A stretch of 64,000 bases of DNA, from contig NZ_JABBPE010000002.1 of NCBI RefSeq assembly GCF_012927455.1, positions 62,001-126,000 of the forward strand, written 5' to 3'. The DNA is from Polaromonas sp. (GTDB lineage Bacteria > Pseudomonadota > Gammaproteobacteria > Burkholderiales > Burkholderiaceae_C). Shown piece after piece: positions 7,609 to 15,970 of the stretch. The notes under the pieces are model-generated. The model searched no databases. It was given only the letters and a program-made list of their open reading frames with translations, and was not told where the DNA came from. A program made the position numbers and the translations under genes. Numbering within the stretch: position 1 is the stretch's first letter; every line of letters starts with the position of its first letter.

Positions 7609-10065
7609 CTATTTTTTCAATCCAGCTAGCTTGCTGAAGGCTGATTCCATCGCGGTTGAAGTTGCGGGTTGAGGCGCGCCCTGCCGCCCGCCGCCATCAG
7701 CGCCATACCCAGCGCCGCTGCGGTTCTGCCCGCCTGCCCGGGCGCTTTCAAAACGGTTGTCGCGCGGGCCTGCGGCTCCGCCCTGGCGTGGCGGCGCGTC
7801 GCCCAGCTTCATGGTCAGGCCGATGCGCTTGCGCGCGACGTCGATCTCGGTCACGCGCACCTTGACGATGTCGCCGGTTTTGACCACCTCGCGCGCATCA
7901 GTGACGAACTTGTTGGCGAGCTGGCTTACATGCACCAGGCCGTCCTGGTGCACGCCGATGTCGACAAACGCGCCAAAGGCGGCCACGTTGCTGACCGTGC
8001 CTTCCAGCGTCATGCCTTCTTTCAGGTCCTTGATGTCTTCAATCCCGTCATTAAAGCGCGCCACCTTGAAGTCGGGGCGCGGGTCGCGGCCGGGTTTTTC
8101 CAGTTCGGCCAGGATGTCTTTGACCGTGATGACACCAAACTGCGCGTTGGCGAACAGCTCGGGCTTCAAGGTTTTGAGCATCTCAGCGCGGCCCATCAGC
8201 TCGGCCACCGGCTTGCCGGTGTGCGCCATGATTTTTTCAACCACGGAATAGGTTTCGGGGTGTACGCCGGTCATGTCCAGTGGGTTGCTGCTGGCGCGCA
8301 GACGCAAAAAGCCGGCGCTTTGCTCAAAGGTTTTGGCGCCCAGGCCGGTTACCTTGAGCAGGTCGGCGCGGCTGGTAAACGCCCCATTGGCATCGCGCCA
8401 GCGCACCACCGCCTTGGCCACGGTCTGGCTCAAACCCGACACGCGCGCCAGCAGCGGCACGCTGGCAGTGTTCAGGTCCACGCCGACGCTGTTAACGCAG
8501 TCTTCGACCACGGTGTCCAGGCTGCGCGCCAGGTCACTCTGATTCACGTCGTGCTGGTACTGGCCGACGCCGATCGATTTCGGGTCAATCTTGACCAGTT
8601 CGGCCAGCGGGTCTTGCAGGCGCCGCGCAATACTGGCCGCGCCGCGCAGGCTCACGTCGACATCGGGCATTTCCTGGCTGGCAAATTCGCTGGCCGAATA
8701 GACCGAGGCGCCGGCTTCGCTGACCACGACTTTTTCCAGCGGCTGAACCGAGCCCAGCGCACCTGCTGCGCCGGCCGCGCCAGCAGAATCCGTGTGTTTG
8801 GCCAGCAGCTTGATCAGGTCGCCGGCCAGCTTGTCGGTCTCGCGGCTGGCCGTGCCATTGCCAATGGCGATCAGGTTCACGCCGTGCTTTTCGCACAGCC
8901 TGCTCAGCGCGTGCAGCGAGCCGTCCCAGTCCTTGCGCGGTTCGTGCGGGAAAATGGTGGCGGTTTCAACCAGCTTGCCGGTGGCGTCGACCACCGCCAC
9001 TTTCACGCCGGTGCGAATGCCCGGGTCCAGCCCCATCACCACGCGCGGGCCGGCGGGCGCGGCCAGCAGCAGGTCGCGCATGTTATCGGCAAACACCTTG
9101 ATGGCAACTTTTTCGGCTTCTTCGCGCAGCCGCGTAAACAGGTCGCGCTCCAGCGAAAGGCTGAGCTTGACGCGCCAGGTCCAGCTCACGCACTTGCGCA
9201 GCAGGTCGTCGGCGGGGCGCGCGCGGTGGCTCCAGCCCAGGTGCAAGGCAATTTTTCCTTCGGCCAGAGACACCACGGGGACTGCCTTGGCGCCCGCGGT
9301 CAGAGCCACCTCGGGCGGCAGCGGCAGCACCAGTTTGGCCTCCAGAATTTCCAGGCTGCGGCCGCGAAACACCGCCAGCGCACGGTGCGAGGGCACGCGG
9401 CCAATCGGCTCGTCGTAGTCAAAGTAATCGCGAAATTTGGCGTTGTCGTTGTTGTTTTCGTCTTTGCCGGTGACGAGCTTGGACGAAAACAGGCCTTCGC
9501 TCCAGAGCCAGCCGCGCAGCGACTGCACCAGCGTCGCGTCTTCGGCCCAGCGCTCGCTCAAAATATCGCGCACGCCGTCGAGCACGGCTTGCACATTGGT
9601 GAAATCGTCGCCGCTTTCGTTCTTTTCGGCTTTGACATAGCCGGCGGCTTCGTCTGCAGGCACCAGCGCGGGGTTGGCAAACAGCGCGTCAGCCAAGGGC
9701 TCGATGCCGGCTTCGCGCGCAATCTGGCCCTTGGTGCGGCGCCGCGGTTTGTAGGGCAGGTAGAGGTCTTCCAGATCCTGCTTGGTACTGGCAAATTCAA
9801 TCGCGGCGCGCAGCTCGGGCGTCAGCTTGCCTTGCTCTTCAATGCTTTTGATCACCGCTTCACGGCGCTCTTCCAGCTCGCGCAGATAGCCCAGCCGGTA
9901 GTCAAGTTCGCGCAGCTGGATGTCATCGAGCCCGCCGGTGGCTTCTTTGCGGTAACGCGCAATAAACGGCACGGTCGCGCCGCCGTCCAGCAAGTCGACA
10001 GCCGCCTTGACCTGATGCGCTTGCGCCTTGATTTCTGCGGCGATCTGGAGGATTATTTTCTGCAT
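7609..10065 (-). CDS. tex: Transcription accessory protein Tex (S1 RNA-binding)
   Basis: Tex is a cytoplasmic nucleic-acid-binding protein that acts on transcription complexes. The 818-aa product shows the N-terminal helical region (FIARYRKEATGGLDD near residue 35), a YqgF/RNase-H-like domain (VMGLDPGIRTGVKVA near 345), helix-hairpin-helix repeats (about 525-562) and a C-terminal S1 domain (LEGTVSNVAAFGAFVDIG, about 678-748). I chose ATG 10065, which begins MQKIILQIAAEI as in homologues; the longer open frame upstream is Pro-rich and not family-like. A short Gly/Ala-rich segment (AGAAGAAGALGS) interrupts the RNase-H-like region, and a Gly/Arg/Gln-rich tail follows S1. It diverges from the small membrane protein at 10321. 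Confidence 0.95.
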   Translation of the reverse strand: MQKIILQIAAEIKAQAHQVKAAVDLLDGGATVPFIARYRKEATGGLDDIQLRELDYRLGYLRELEERREAVIKSIEEQGKLTPELRAAIEFASTKQDLEDLYLPYKPRRRTKGQIAREAGIEPLADALFANPALVPADEAAGYVKAEKNESGDDFTNVQAVLDGVRDILSERWAEDATLVQSLRGWLWSEGLFSSKLVTGKDENNNDNAKFRDYFDYDEPIGRVPSHRALAVFRGRSLEILEAKLVLPLPPEVALTAGAKAVPVVSLAEGKIALHLGWSHRARPADDLLRKCVSWTWRVKLSLSLERDLFTRLREEAEKVAIKVFADNMRDLLLAAPAGPRVVMGLDPGIRTGVKVAVVDATGKLVETATIFPHEPRKDWDGSLHALSRLCEKHGVNLIAIGNGTASRETDKLAGDLIKLLAKHTDSAGAAGAAGALGSVQPLEKVVVSEAGASVYSASEFASQEMPDVDVSLRGAASIARRLQDPLAELVKIDPKSIGVGQYQHDVNQSDLARSLDTVVEDCVNSVGVDLNTASVPLLARVSGLSQTVAKAVVRWRDANGAFTSRADLLKVTGLGAKTFEQSAGFLRLRASSNPLDMTGVHPETYSVVEKIMAHTGKPVAELMGRAEMLKTLKPELFANAQFGVITVKDILAELEKPGRDPRPDFKVARFNDGIEDIKDLKEGMTLEGTVSNVAAFGAFVDIGVHQDGLVHVSQLANKFVTDAREVVKTGDIVKVRVTEIDVARKRIGLTMKLGDAPPRQGGAAGPRDNRFESARAGGQNRSGAGYGADGGGRQGAPQPATSTAMESAFSKLAGLKK

Positions 10066-10320
10066 GTTGTGAGGGAGGGTATTGGGGGGAAGTGGGCTGG
10101 GAGGGTAAAAGAGCATGCCCGCCGGCCGGATGCAGCCCGAGGCCTGCAGATTGGGACCAGTCAGGCGCCAGGCAACCCCTGAATACTTTGGTTGCAGCCC
10201 CACAAACTGACGTCAAGGGTCGGAATTGTCCCACAGCCGCAGGCGGCCTCGGCGCTCATAATCTTCATCGAGTTAAATGCGATTCACGACCGATGTTTCA
10301 AAAATTGAGAGGGTTTCCCC

Positions 10321-10866
10321 ATGCGCATCCGCACCATCGTTTTAGTCCTTGCCATCGTGCTGGTCGCGGCCTTTGTCGCGCTCAATGTGGACGAGTTCAC
10401 GCGCGTCAGCGTGCTAAGTCTGGGCTTCACCACCATCCAGGTGTCGCTGGGCCTGGTCATGCTGGTTTTGCTGGTCGTTGTCACACTTATTTTTCTGGGC
10501 AACACGCTGTATATGCAAAGCACCAACCTGCTGGAAACCCGCCGCTACGCCCGCGAGTTGAACACCCAACGCGAGCTGGCCGACAAGGCCGAGGCGTCGC
10601 GCTTTACCGAGTTGCGCAGCTTCCTGGAAGTGCAGGTCCTGGCCGCGCAGCAGCGCGAAACTGTCATGAGCACGGCGCTTGGCGAACGCTTTGCCGTGCA
10701 GCAAAAGGCGCTGCTGGCCCGCATGGAGCAATCAGACAACTCGCTGGCCGCCTATATGGGCCACATGGAAGACCGGCTGGAGCGGCGCGCCAGCAATGCC
10801 AGCAACGGAGGCGGCAGTCCGAAGCTGGGCCGCGAACGGGACAACCTCAACGCACCGGTGGTTTGA
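10321..10866 (+). CDS. Small inner-membrane protein, LapA-domain-like with coiled tail
   Basis: The 181-aa product has two hydrophobic segments (residues about 4-22 and 38-62) separated by a short loop, VNVDEF-type, and then a charged helical region rich in Glu, Arg and Gln. The two-TM hairpin with a cytoplasmic coil resembles LapA/DUF1049 proteins, but the tail is longer than usual. A GAGAGGG ribosome binding site lies 8 bases before the ATG. It is transcribed divergently from tex with about 255 bp between the starts. The function is unknown; the LapA link is from general shape only. Confidence 0.7.
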   Translation: MRIRTIVLVLAIVLVAAFVALNVDEFTRVSVLSLGFTTIQVSLGLVMLVLLVVVTLIFLGNTLYMQSTNLLETRRYARELNTQRELADKAEASRFTELRSFLEVQVLAAQQRETVMSTALGERFAVQQKALLARMEQSDNSLAAYMGHMEDRLERRASNASNGGGSPKLGRERDNLNAPVV

Positions 10867-10999
10867 AGGCCGCACAGGCGCACTTTTAAGAAGATTTCCG
10901 CTGAGGCGTTTAACGTTTGTCCCGGCGGCTTGCTGCAGGCCTTTTTGGCACTGCTCGGCTGGTGGCGCAACCATACAGCGTCCTCATGCTGCCATCCGC

Positions 11000-11045
11000 T
11001 ACAAACTTGATAGCTGCCAGCGTGCTGCTGGCGGCGGTTTCAAGC
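11000..11045 (+). repeat. Degenerate copy of the dispersed repeat (copy D)
   Basis: TACAAACTTGATAGCTGCCAGCG retains the left half of the repeat; the right half is not recognisable. It is listed with low confidence. Confidence 0.3.
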
Positions 11046-11098
11046 AGTTTTTAACGAAAAATTAATGCAGCGCGAGTTCTGGCGCCAGCATTAAGCCG

Positions 11099-11402
11099 GT
11101 GGTGAAGCTCTACACCTCAAAGGGCTGCAGTTCCTGCCCGCTCGCTATCACAACTCGAAGGTGCAGGCGGGCGAAAATGCCGGTGAATTCCTCACGCACG
11201 ACTTTGTAGTCGTGCTAACACACGCCAGCCGGCGACTACAAAACCAGCGGTACCAGCCCGCAGAAACTGACCCTGAGCAGCATTGCGCACAAGCCCCGCC
11301 ACGGACGCTAGGTCAAACTGGTGGTGTTTGACAGCAAAACCGGCAGCACGCTGCAGGCACTGAGCCTGCAATACACGACGTCATGGCCAGAAGCCTCTTG
11401 AA
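11099..11402 (+). pseudogene. Decayed DUF1223-type secreted protein
   Basis: Fragments of one protein can be read in different frames. From 11099 comes VVKLYTSKGCSSCP, which matches the thioredoxin-like motif of DUF1223 proteins. From about 11168 comes AGENAGEFLTHDFVVV. From about 11229 comes GDYKTSGTSPQKLTLSS, then an in-frame TAG, then VKLVVFDSKTGSTLQALSL, ending at TGA 11400-11402. The middle of the family sequence is missing. Frame changes, an internal stop and a deletion indicate a dead gene, while the flanks remain recognisable, so the loss may be fairly recent. The 230 bp before it hold only a degenerate repeat. Confidence 0.6.
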
Positions 11403-11461
11403 CGCGCGATCTTTAGTCCGTGCCCGCACAATGCACTCATGAACTTGCGTACAGGCATCAC

Positions 11462-11986
11462 TTGAGGCTGCTTAAAAGAGCTTTCCGGGCCCTGTTGCTG
11501 GCGCCGCTTGCGCTGTTTTTACTGTTTGAGGAATGGGGCTGGGAGCCGCTGGCCGCCGGCTTTGCAGCACTGGGCAGGTTGCCGTGGTGGGGCCAGCTGG
11601 AGCGCCTGATTGCGCGCTTGCCACCTTGGGCCGCCCTGCTGGTTTTTGGTTTGCCGGTGCTGGCGCTGCTGCCCGTCAAGCTGCTGGCGCTTTACCTGTT
11701 TGGCGGGGGCCACGCGGCGCTGGGTCTGGGCTTGCTGATTGCCGCCAAAGTTTCGGGCACAGCGGTTGCCGCGCGGCTGTTTCAGCTGACGCATCCGGCG
11801 TTGATGCAACTAAAGTGGTTTGCGCGCCTATACACCCCCTGGAAAATCTGGAAGGACCGCATGCTGGCGCAGGTGCGCAGCTCCTGGCTTTGGCGCAGGG
11901 TTGGTCAGCTCAAACTGCAGGTCAAAGAGCGCGTGAAAATCTGGCGCCTGCGCCTCGCGGCGGCTTTTAAATCTGCCGGCTCTTGA
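11462..11986 (+). CDS. Conserved hypothetical inner-membrane protein
   Basis: The product has about 174-188 aa. It has a strongly hydrophobic N-terminal segment (ALLLAPLALFLLF), a second hydrophobic stretch (WAALLVFGLPVLALLPVKLLALYLF) and a third (ALGLGLLIAAKVSGTAVAARLF), then a basic, aromatic C-terminal tail (PWKIWKDRMLAQVRSSW and onwards) that should be cytoplasmic. The start is uncertain: TTG 11462 begins at LRLLKRAFRALLL, and GTG 11420 adds 14 residues of unremarkable sequence. I do not know its function. It stands alone, with a pseudogene before it and a dispersed repeat after it. Confidence 0.65.
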   Translation: MRLLKRAFRALLLAPLALFLLFEEWGWEPLAAGFAALGRLPWWGQLERLIARLPPWAALLVFGLPVLALLPVKLLALYLFGGGHAALGLGLLIAAKVSGTAVAARLFQLTHPALMQLKWFARLYTPWKIWKDRMLAQVRSSWLWRRVGQLKLQVKERVKIWRLRLAAAFKSAGS

Positions 11987-12002
11987 AGATCTGCACGATG
12001 CT

Positions 12003-12062
12003 TTATATGCTATGTAATTGATAGCTGCTTGCGCCCGTATTCATTGGGCTAGGCATCGATTT
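12003..12062 (+). repeat. Dispersed repeat, copy E
   Basis: TTGATAGCTGCTTGCGCCCG, then TATTCATTGGGCTAGGCA, between the convergent ends of the membrane protein gene and the Sel1 gene. It is one of the best-conserved copies. Confidence 0.88.
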
Positions 12063-12095
12063 ATTCATTAAAACAGCCTGAAGCGCCCGACCTCT

Positions 12096-13169
12096 TCACT
12101 GTGGCCAAGCGGAAAAGCTGCGCGCCACCCCCGAGGCTTGCTGCTGCGCGGGAAGCCAGTCAATCAGCACTGAACTGTCGCTTTGAAACCAGGCGGTGGT
12201 CTGCGCGCGGGCTGAGGGGGCGCTGGCAACGCCTTCGGGTGGCGCAAGTTGGCGAAACCAGACCTCGTCTATCGTGCCTTGCGGCGTGGGCCGCGAAAAG
12301 ATCAGCGCCAACATGCGCTGCGCCGCCAGGTGCCCTTGCTGGGCCGCTTTTTGGTAAAAAGCCACGGCCTGGGTGATGTTGACCGGTACGCCTTTGCCGC
12401 GATGGTAGGTCATGGCAAGGTCATAGTCGGCCTGACCTGCGGCGTTGCCAACACTACCAAGGCTACCAACGTTAGCGGCGCCGCCTACGTTGCCCTCCAG
12501 CGGCAACTGGATTTGATTGAGCTTGCCCAGGTTGTAGGCCGCAGCCGCGCTGCCGCGCAGGCGGGCCCGCTCCAGCAGCGCAGCGGCTTGCTGGGTCTTG
12601 CCTTCGCTGATGGCTTGCAGGGCGCGCTCATTCAAGGCGACCGGGTCGCCCAGGGCCGCCGCCTCCTGCAGCAGGCGTTGCGCCTTGGCGCGGCTGCTGG
12701 CTTGTGGATTGCTTTGAGCGGCCAGATTGGCCCAATGCCATTCCAGCAGTTTCGCTTTGGCCGGCGCGGCGCGTCTGGCGCGCTCAATCCACAACTGCAC
12801 CGAGCGGGCATCGGGTACGCCGTAGCAGCCCGAGGCATGGCACAGCGCCACGCCGGCGGCCGAATACTTATCGCCTTGCGTCCAGGCTTTCATCATCATT
12901 CTTCCGGCCAGCGCCAAATCGGGCTGCCGGTCCAGCCCATGCAAATAGGCCAGGCCCTGTTGCAGCGCAGTCGATACCGGCGGCGCATTCGGACTGAGCG
13001 AGCGCAAAGGCGCTGTGGGGCCGGGCTGACCGAGCGGGCCGACAGTTTGCGGTGCGAAGCTGGGTGCTGTCTGCTCATCGGGCAGCGCTGGCGTTTTGAC
13101 CACGCGCGCCTGGCAGGTACTGGCCGCCAGCCACAACAGCGCGAACGAGGCGGCAATGTGAATTCGCAT
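12096..13169 (-). CDS. Secreted Sel1/TPR-like repeat protein of the curli-like operon
   Basis: The 357-aa product has a signal peptide (MRIHIAASFALLWLAASTCQA), a Pro-rich linker, then helical Sel1/TPR-like repeats. The clearest is near residues 245-283, DLAMTYHRGKGVPVNITQ followed by AVAFYQKAAQQGHLAAQ; a Cys pair (CHASGCYG) occurs near residue 111. It is the last gene of a four-gene minus-strand operon, 27 bp after the CsgG-like gene. A periplasmic scaffold or assembly factor is a reasonable guess. A Gly/Asn/Val-rich segment (NVGGAANVGSLGSVGN) interrupts one repeat and looks like an added spacer. Confidence 0.8.
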   Translation of the reverse strand: MRIHIAASFALLWLAASTCQARVVKTPALPDEQTAPSFAPQTVGPLGQPGPTAPLRSLSPNAPPVSTALQQGLAYLHGLDRQPDLALAGRMMMKAWTQGDKYSAAGVALCHASGCYGVPDARSVQLWIERARRAAPAKAKLLEWHWANLAAQSNPQASSRAKAQRLLQEAAALGDPVALNERALQAISEGKTQQAAALLERARLRGSAAAAYNLGKLNQIQLPLEGNVGGAANVGSLGSVGNAAGQADYDLAMTYHRGKGVPVNITQAVAFYQKAAQQGHLAAQRMLALIFSRPTPQGTIDEVWFRQLAPPEGVASAPSARAQTTAWFQSDSSVLIDWLPAQQQASGVARSFSAWPQ

Positions 13170-13196
13170 GCGAGATCCCGATTTCAGCCTGCGGGC

Positions 13197-14906
13197 CTAA
13201 TTGCTCTTGGGCTGGGCTGCTGCCGGCGCAGGCGTGGGGGCAGTCGCAGCTGGCGTTTTGAGCCGCACGGCCCAGCCTACGCTGCCGCTGCCCAGCATCC
13301 CGTCATTGGACAGGCCTTCAAAGCGCGCTTTGATGCTCTCCAGGGTCTCGCCATTCATCTGGTTCAGCGGTGGCGTGGCTAGTACCCCAGTGGTGACGTC
13401 GGCCAGCAGGTCTTTCTCATGCGACAGGCACATCACACGCTCCTGACCCGCATCGCTTGCTTCAATAAAGAAGCCCGGGTTCGGATTCATCCAGTCGGGC
13501 AGGCGAATGCTGCGGTTGGCCTGCGTCAGGCTGTTGCGATGGACGGAGTTGGGGTACAGGCGAATGACCGAGTTGGTGGCGTCCTGGTAGTAGCACCACA
13601 CATGGGCGGTCTGCGGGAGTACCGCTGACATGAACAACTGCTCACCGACTTCAAAGGAAGTGCCCATACGGTTGGCAGGGCTTGGAACGTTCTCGATCTT
13701 CAGGTCAATCTGGTTGCCAGCGGACGCAGCTTTACTATCTGCCGCGCCAGCCGAGTCGGTGTCAGCAAGGGTTTTGGGACTGAGAAAGTCGTCAGTTTTT
13801 CGGCTGACCACCTGGGCCTTGTCCCAGCCTACGCGACTGAAATGACCTTGGGCATCGACCCGTACATAGTCACGCAGGGCTCGCTCATAAACTTCAAACG
13901 TGATTTGTCCGTGCGTGACCAGATCTTCATCTGCCTGAAAACGAACCAGTGATCTCTTCAGTTCTGCGTCTCCGGCCACCCCTGTAGCTTTCAGGTAACC
14001 GCGTGCCGACAAGGCATTGATCACATTGGTGCGCTTTTGCGCTTCGCTGTCGGCGTTGTACCAGTCCAGCAAACTGCGTTGAAAGTCGGGGTGCGTCTGG
14101 TCCAGCGACAGGCACTGCCAGTAAGGCACCCGTGCCCATTTGCCGATCACCTCAATCACGCCCAGTTCAACCAGCGTTCGCAGCGCCGCGCCCGTGCCTT
14201 GCGTGAAATCTCGCCCGACATTGAACTGCACACCGTAGCTGCCAATGCGACCGGCCACATCCAGACCCTGGCCGCCATTGGAAATGACTACCTCGTTGGC
14301 CGACTCGATGCCGGGAATAAGGGTGCGAGTGCGAAATTCACCCAAATGCAGCTCCAGCCCCACCAGCGTACTTGCGCGGTTCTTGCTATAGGCTAATTCC
14401 AGCCTGCTGGCAGAGGTACCCACGTCAGAGCGGTTGTTGATGATGTTCTGGTCTACAAACGAAATGGCACCCGATACGTACAGCGCAGGCCGCTGGATCT
14501 GCATCTGGTTGGCGCCCAGCAGCAGCGTGGTCAGGTTTTGTACTGTGTCCTGACGAACAATGTCAACTTCGTAGTCAACAAAGCGAAAGGCGCTGCTGGT
14601 GCGCGACATTTGTGAAAGCGCCGTGATCACCATTTCCTTGGCCGCCACCGTGACCTTGCCCGACGCATCGGGGATGTACTTGCTGGTGATCAAGGTCGTG
14701 GGCAAACGCATGTCGCGCAACAGATGGTCCATGCACGCCAGACTGGTTGAATAGCTCGAAAACGAGCGTGCCGGCTGGATCAGCGGACGATTGGTGGCAG
14801 ACGCCTGCGCGGCAAAATTCGCATCCTGATCACTCGGCCGATAGGGCGTGGCGCAGCCCGCCAGGGTAAGCGCCACGGCAGCAGCGACTAAAGTGATGAT
14901 GCGCAT
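13197..14906 (-). CDS. CsgG/HfaB-like outer-membrane lipoprotein with added C-terminal domains
   Basis: CsgG-family lipoproteins form the outer-membrane channel that secretes curli subunits. The 569-aa product has a lipobox signal peptide (ALTLAGC, Cys18). Residues about 50-262 resemble CsgG: a VTAL-type helix (MVITALSQMS), LYVSGAISFVDQN, and the end block GTGAALRTLVELGVIEVIGKW. It then adds a peptidoglycan-binding-like helical unit (about 268-340, LKRSLVRFQADEDLVTHG) and a DUF4384-like domain (about 410-500, FEVGEQLFMSAVLPQTAHV), before an Ala/Pro-rich tail. E. coli CsgG is about 277 aa, so this is roughly twice as long. GGGAG lies before the ATG. It follows two secreted small proteins in the same operon. 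Confidence 0.82.
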   Translation of the reverse strand: MRIITLVAAAVALTLAGCATPYRPSDQDANFAAQASATNRPLIQPARSFSSYSTSLACMDHLLRDMRLPTTLITSKYIPDASGKVTVAAKEMVITALSQMSRTSSAFRFVDYEVDIVRQDTVQNLTTLLLGANQMQIQRPALYVSGAISFVDQNIINNRSDVGTSASRLELAYSKNRASTLVGLELHLGEFRTRTLIPGIESANEVVISNGGQGLDVAGRIGSYGVQFNVGRDFTQGTGAALRTLVELGVIEVIGKWARVPYWQCLSLDQTHPDFQRSLLDWYNADSEAQKRTNVINALSARGYLKATGVAGDAELKRSLVRFQADEDLVTHGQITFEVYERALRDYVRVDAQGHFSRVGWDKAQVVSRKTDDFLSPKTLADTDSAGAADSKAASAGNQIDLKIENVPSPANRMGTSFEVGEQLFMSAVLPQTAHVWCYYQDATNSVIRLYPNSVHRNSLTQANRSIRLPDWMNPNPGFFIEASDAGQERVMCLSHEKDLLADVTTGVLATPPLNQMNGETLESIKARFEGLSNDGMLGSGSVGWAVRLKTPAATAPTPAPAAAQPKSN

Positions 14907-14941
14907 GGTGTTCTCCCTGAATACCGCTAAAAACCAAAAAC

Positions 14942-15382
14942 TTATTTGCAGATGTTGACCAGGTCACCACGCAGAACCACGATCTGTTGCTGGCCTTTTG
15001 GACCCGCTTTAGGCGAGCCTGACGCTGCGGTATTGCTACCCACCTCTTGGACGCAGGTTTTTGACATGCCATTGCTTTGTGCGCTTTGCACCACCTGGTT
15101 GTCGGTGTTGATGCCTTGGGTATTTTCAGCGTAGGCTCGGGCGGTGAAGCGCGTGACTTTGGCGCGCAACCAGGCCGGAACCGCCTCGTTGGCGTCCAGG
15201 CCGCCCCTGACAGTGGACTGGCCTGAACCATTGCCGGGCGCTGTGGGCTTGAAACCCGAAATAGAAATCGTGTCTTCGCCGGGTGCAGCCGCAAAAGCGG
15301 GTACCACCAGCCAAAAATAAAATACAACCAGCAGAGCGGCCGACTGAAGAACCAGCCGAACGGGGTGAGAGGGATAAATCAT
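14942..15382 (-). CDS. Small secreted protein, candidate minor subunit or accessory factor
   Basis: The 146-aa product has a long signal peptide ending in VVPAFA, so it is exported. The mature part is rich in Gly, Asn, Gln and Ser, with two Cys residues (KTCVQEV and NICK at the very end) that could pair. A stretch VVQSAQSNGMSKTCVQEVGSN loosely echoes the end of the neighbouring repeat protein (VQNIASNNGCDTC). The ribosome binding site is AGGAG, 8 bases before the ATG. It lies 108 bp after the repeat protein and 35 bp before the CsgG-like gene. I do not recognise the family; a nucleator or chaperone role is inferred from position only. Confidence 0.7.
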   Translation of the reverse strand: MIYPSHPVRLVLQSAALLVVFYFWLVVPAFAAAPGEDTISISGFKPTAPGNGSGQSTVRGGLDANEAVPAWLRAKVTRFTARAYAENTQGINTDNQVVQSAQSNGMSKTCVQEVGSNTAASGSPKAGPKGQQQIVVLRGDLVNICK

Positions 15383-15425
15383 GGTGACTGCTCCTGAATC
15401 CTGAGACTACAGACTTTGTCAAATG

Positions 15426-15470
15426 AAAAAATTTTTTTGGGCAAAGCGCACCCGCGATGGCGGCGCGCTT
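15426..15470 (-). terminator. Partial terminator/attenuator after the repeat-protein gene
   Basis: On the minus strand AAGCGC-CCGC pairs with GCGG-GCGCTT around a 4-base loop, with a small internal loop (15444-15470). The T run (15431-15426) follows after about 12 bases, so termination is likely incomplete. This would leave more mRNA for the repeat protein than for the downstream genes. Confidence 0.4.
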
Positions 15471-15490
15471 CGCTCAAAGGACCTGAGAAA

Positions 15491-15970
15491 TTAATAACGC
15501 GATTTCGAACTTGGCTTGCAGGTATCGCAGCCATTGTTGCTGGCAATGTTTTGCACGGCTTTGGCGTTGTGGTTAACCGCCTCGTTGGTGATGTAGCTGG
15601 AGCGCGCCGCAGTGATTTGCACCGAATTGCCATTGATATCAACCAGGCCCAGGTTGCTAGAGACGTTTTGCGTGGCCACGGCGTCGCCGTTAGTGGCTTT
15701 GTTCGTCACCATGCTGTATTCCAAGGCGGTCAGTTGCAGCTGGTTGCCATTAACCGTTACATTGCCCGAGTTGGACGAAACGTTTTGTGTGGCCTTGGTA
15801 TCGCTGTTCGTGGCCTTGTTGCTCACGGTGGAGCGGTCCATCAATGCGACTTGCAAAGAATTGCCGTTGATTACGACATGGGCAGGGCCGCCTTGTGGAG
15901 CCGAATGGCTGCCGCCGGCAAAAGCTGCACCAGACATAACCAGGAGGGAAGCAATAGCGAGTGATTTCAT
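15491..15970 (-). CDS. Secreted protein with three 39-residue repeats, candidate amyloid/curlin-like subunit
   Basis: The 159-aa product has a signal peptide (MKSLAIASLLVMSGAAFA). The mature protein is almost entirely three imperfect repeats at about residues 32-70, 71-109 and 110-147. Each repeat has the pattern V-x-I/V-NGN-x-x-Q at its start, then TNKAxNxD, then A-x-QNVSSN-x-G, with exact 39-residue spacing. Asn, Gln, Ser and Gly spaced in this way resemble curlin and FapC repeats, though the period differs from curlin (about 22). It ends in a CDTC pair. The ATG at 15970 has GGAG seven bases upstream. It is the first gene of the operon with the CsgG-like channel, which makes it the likely exported fibre subunit. 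Confidence 0.8.
   Translation of the reverse strand: MKSLAIASLLVMSGAAFAGGSHSAPQGGPAHVVINGNSLQVALMDRSTVSNKATNSDTKATQNVSSNSGNVTVNGNQLQLTALEYSMVTNKATNGDAVATQNVSSNLGLVDINGNSVQITAARSSYITNEAVNHNAKAVQNIASNNGCDTCKPSSKSRY

Noticed and set aside
7669..10182. Very long open frame on the + strand opposite tex
   Set aside because: It is antisense to a well-supported gene, rich in Ala, Gly, Arg and His, and shows no family motifs; typical of high-GC codon shadows.
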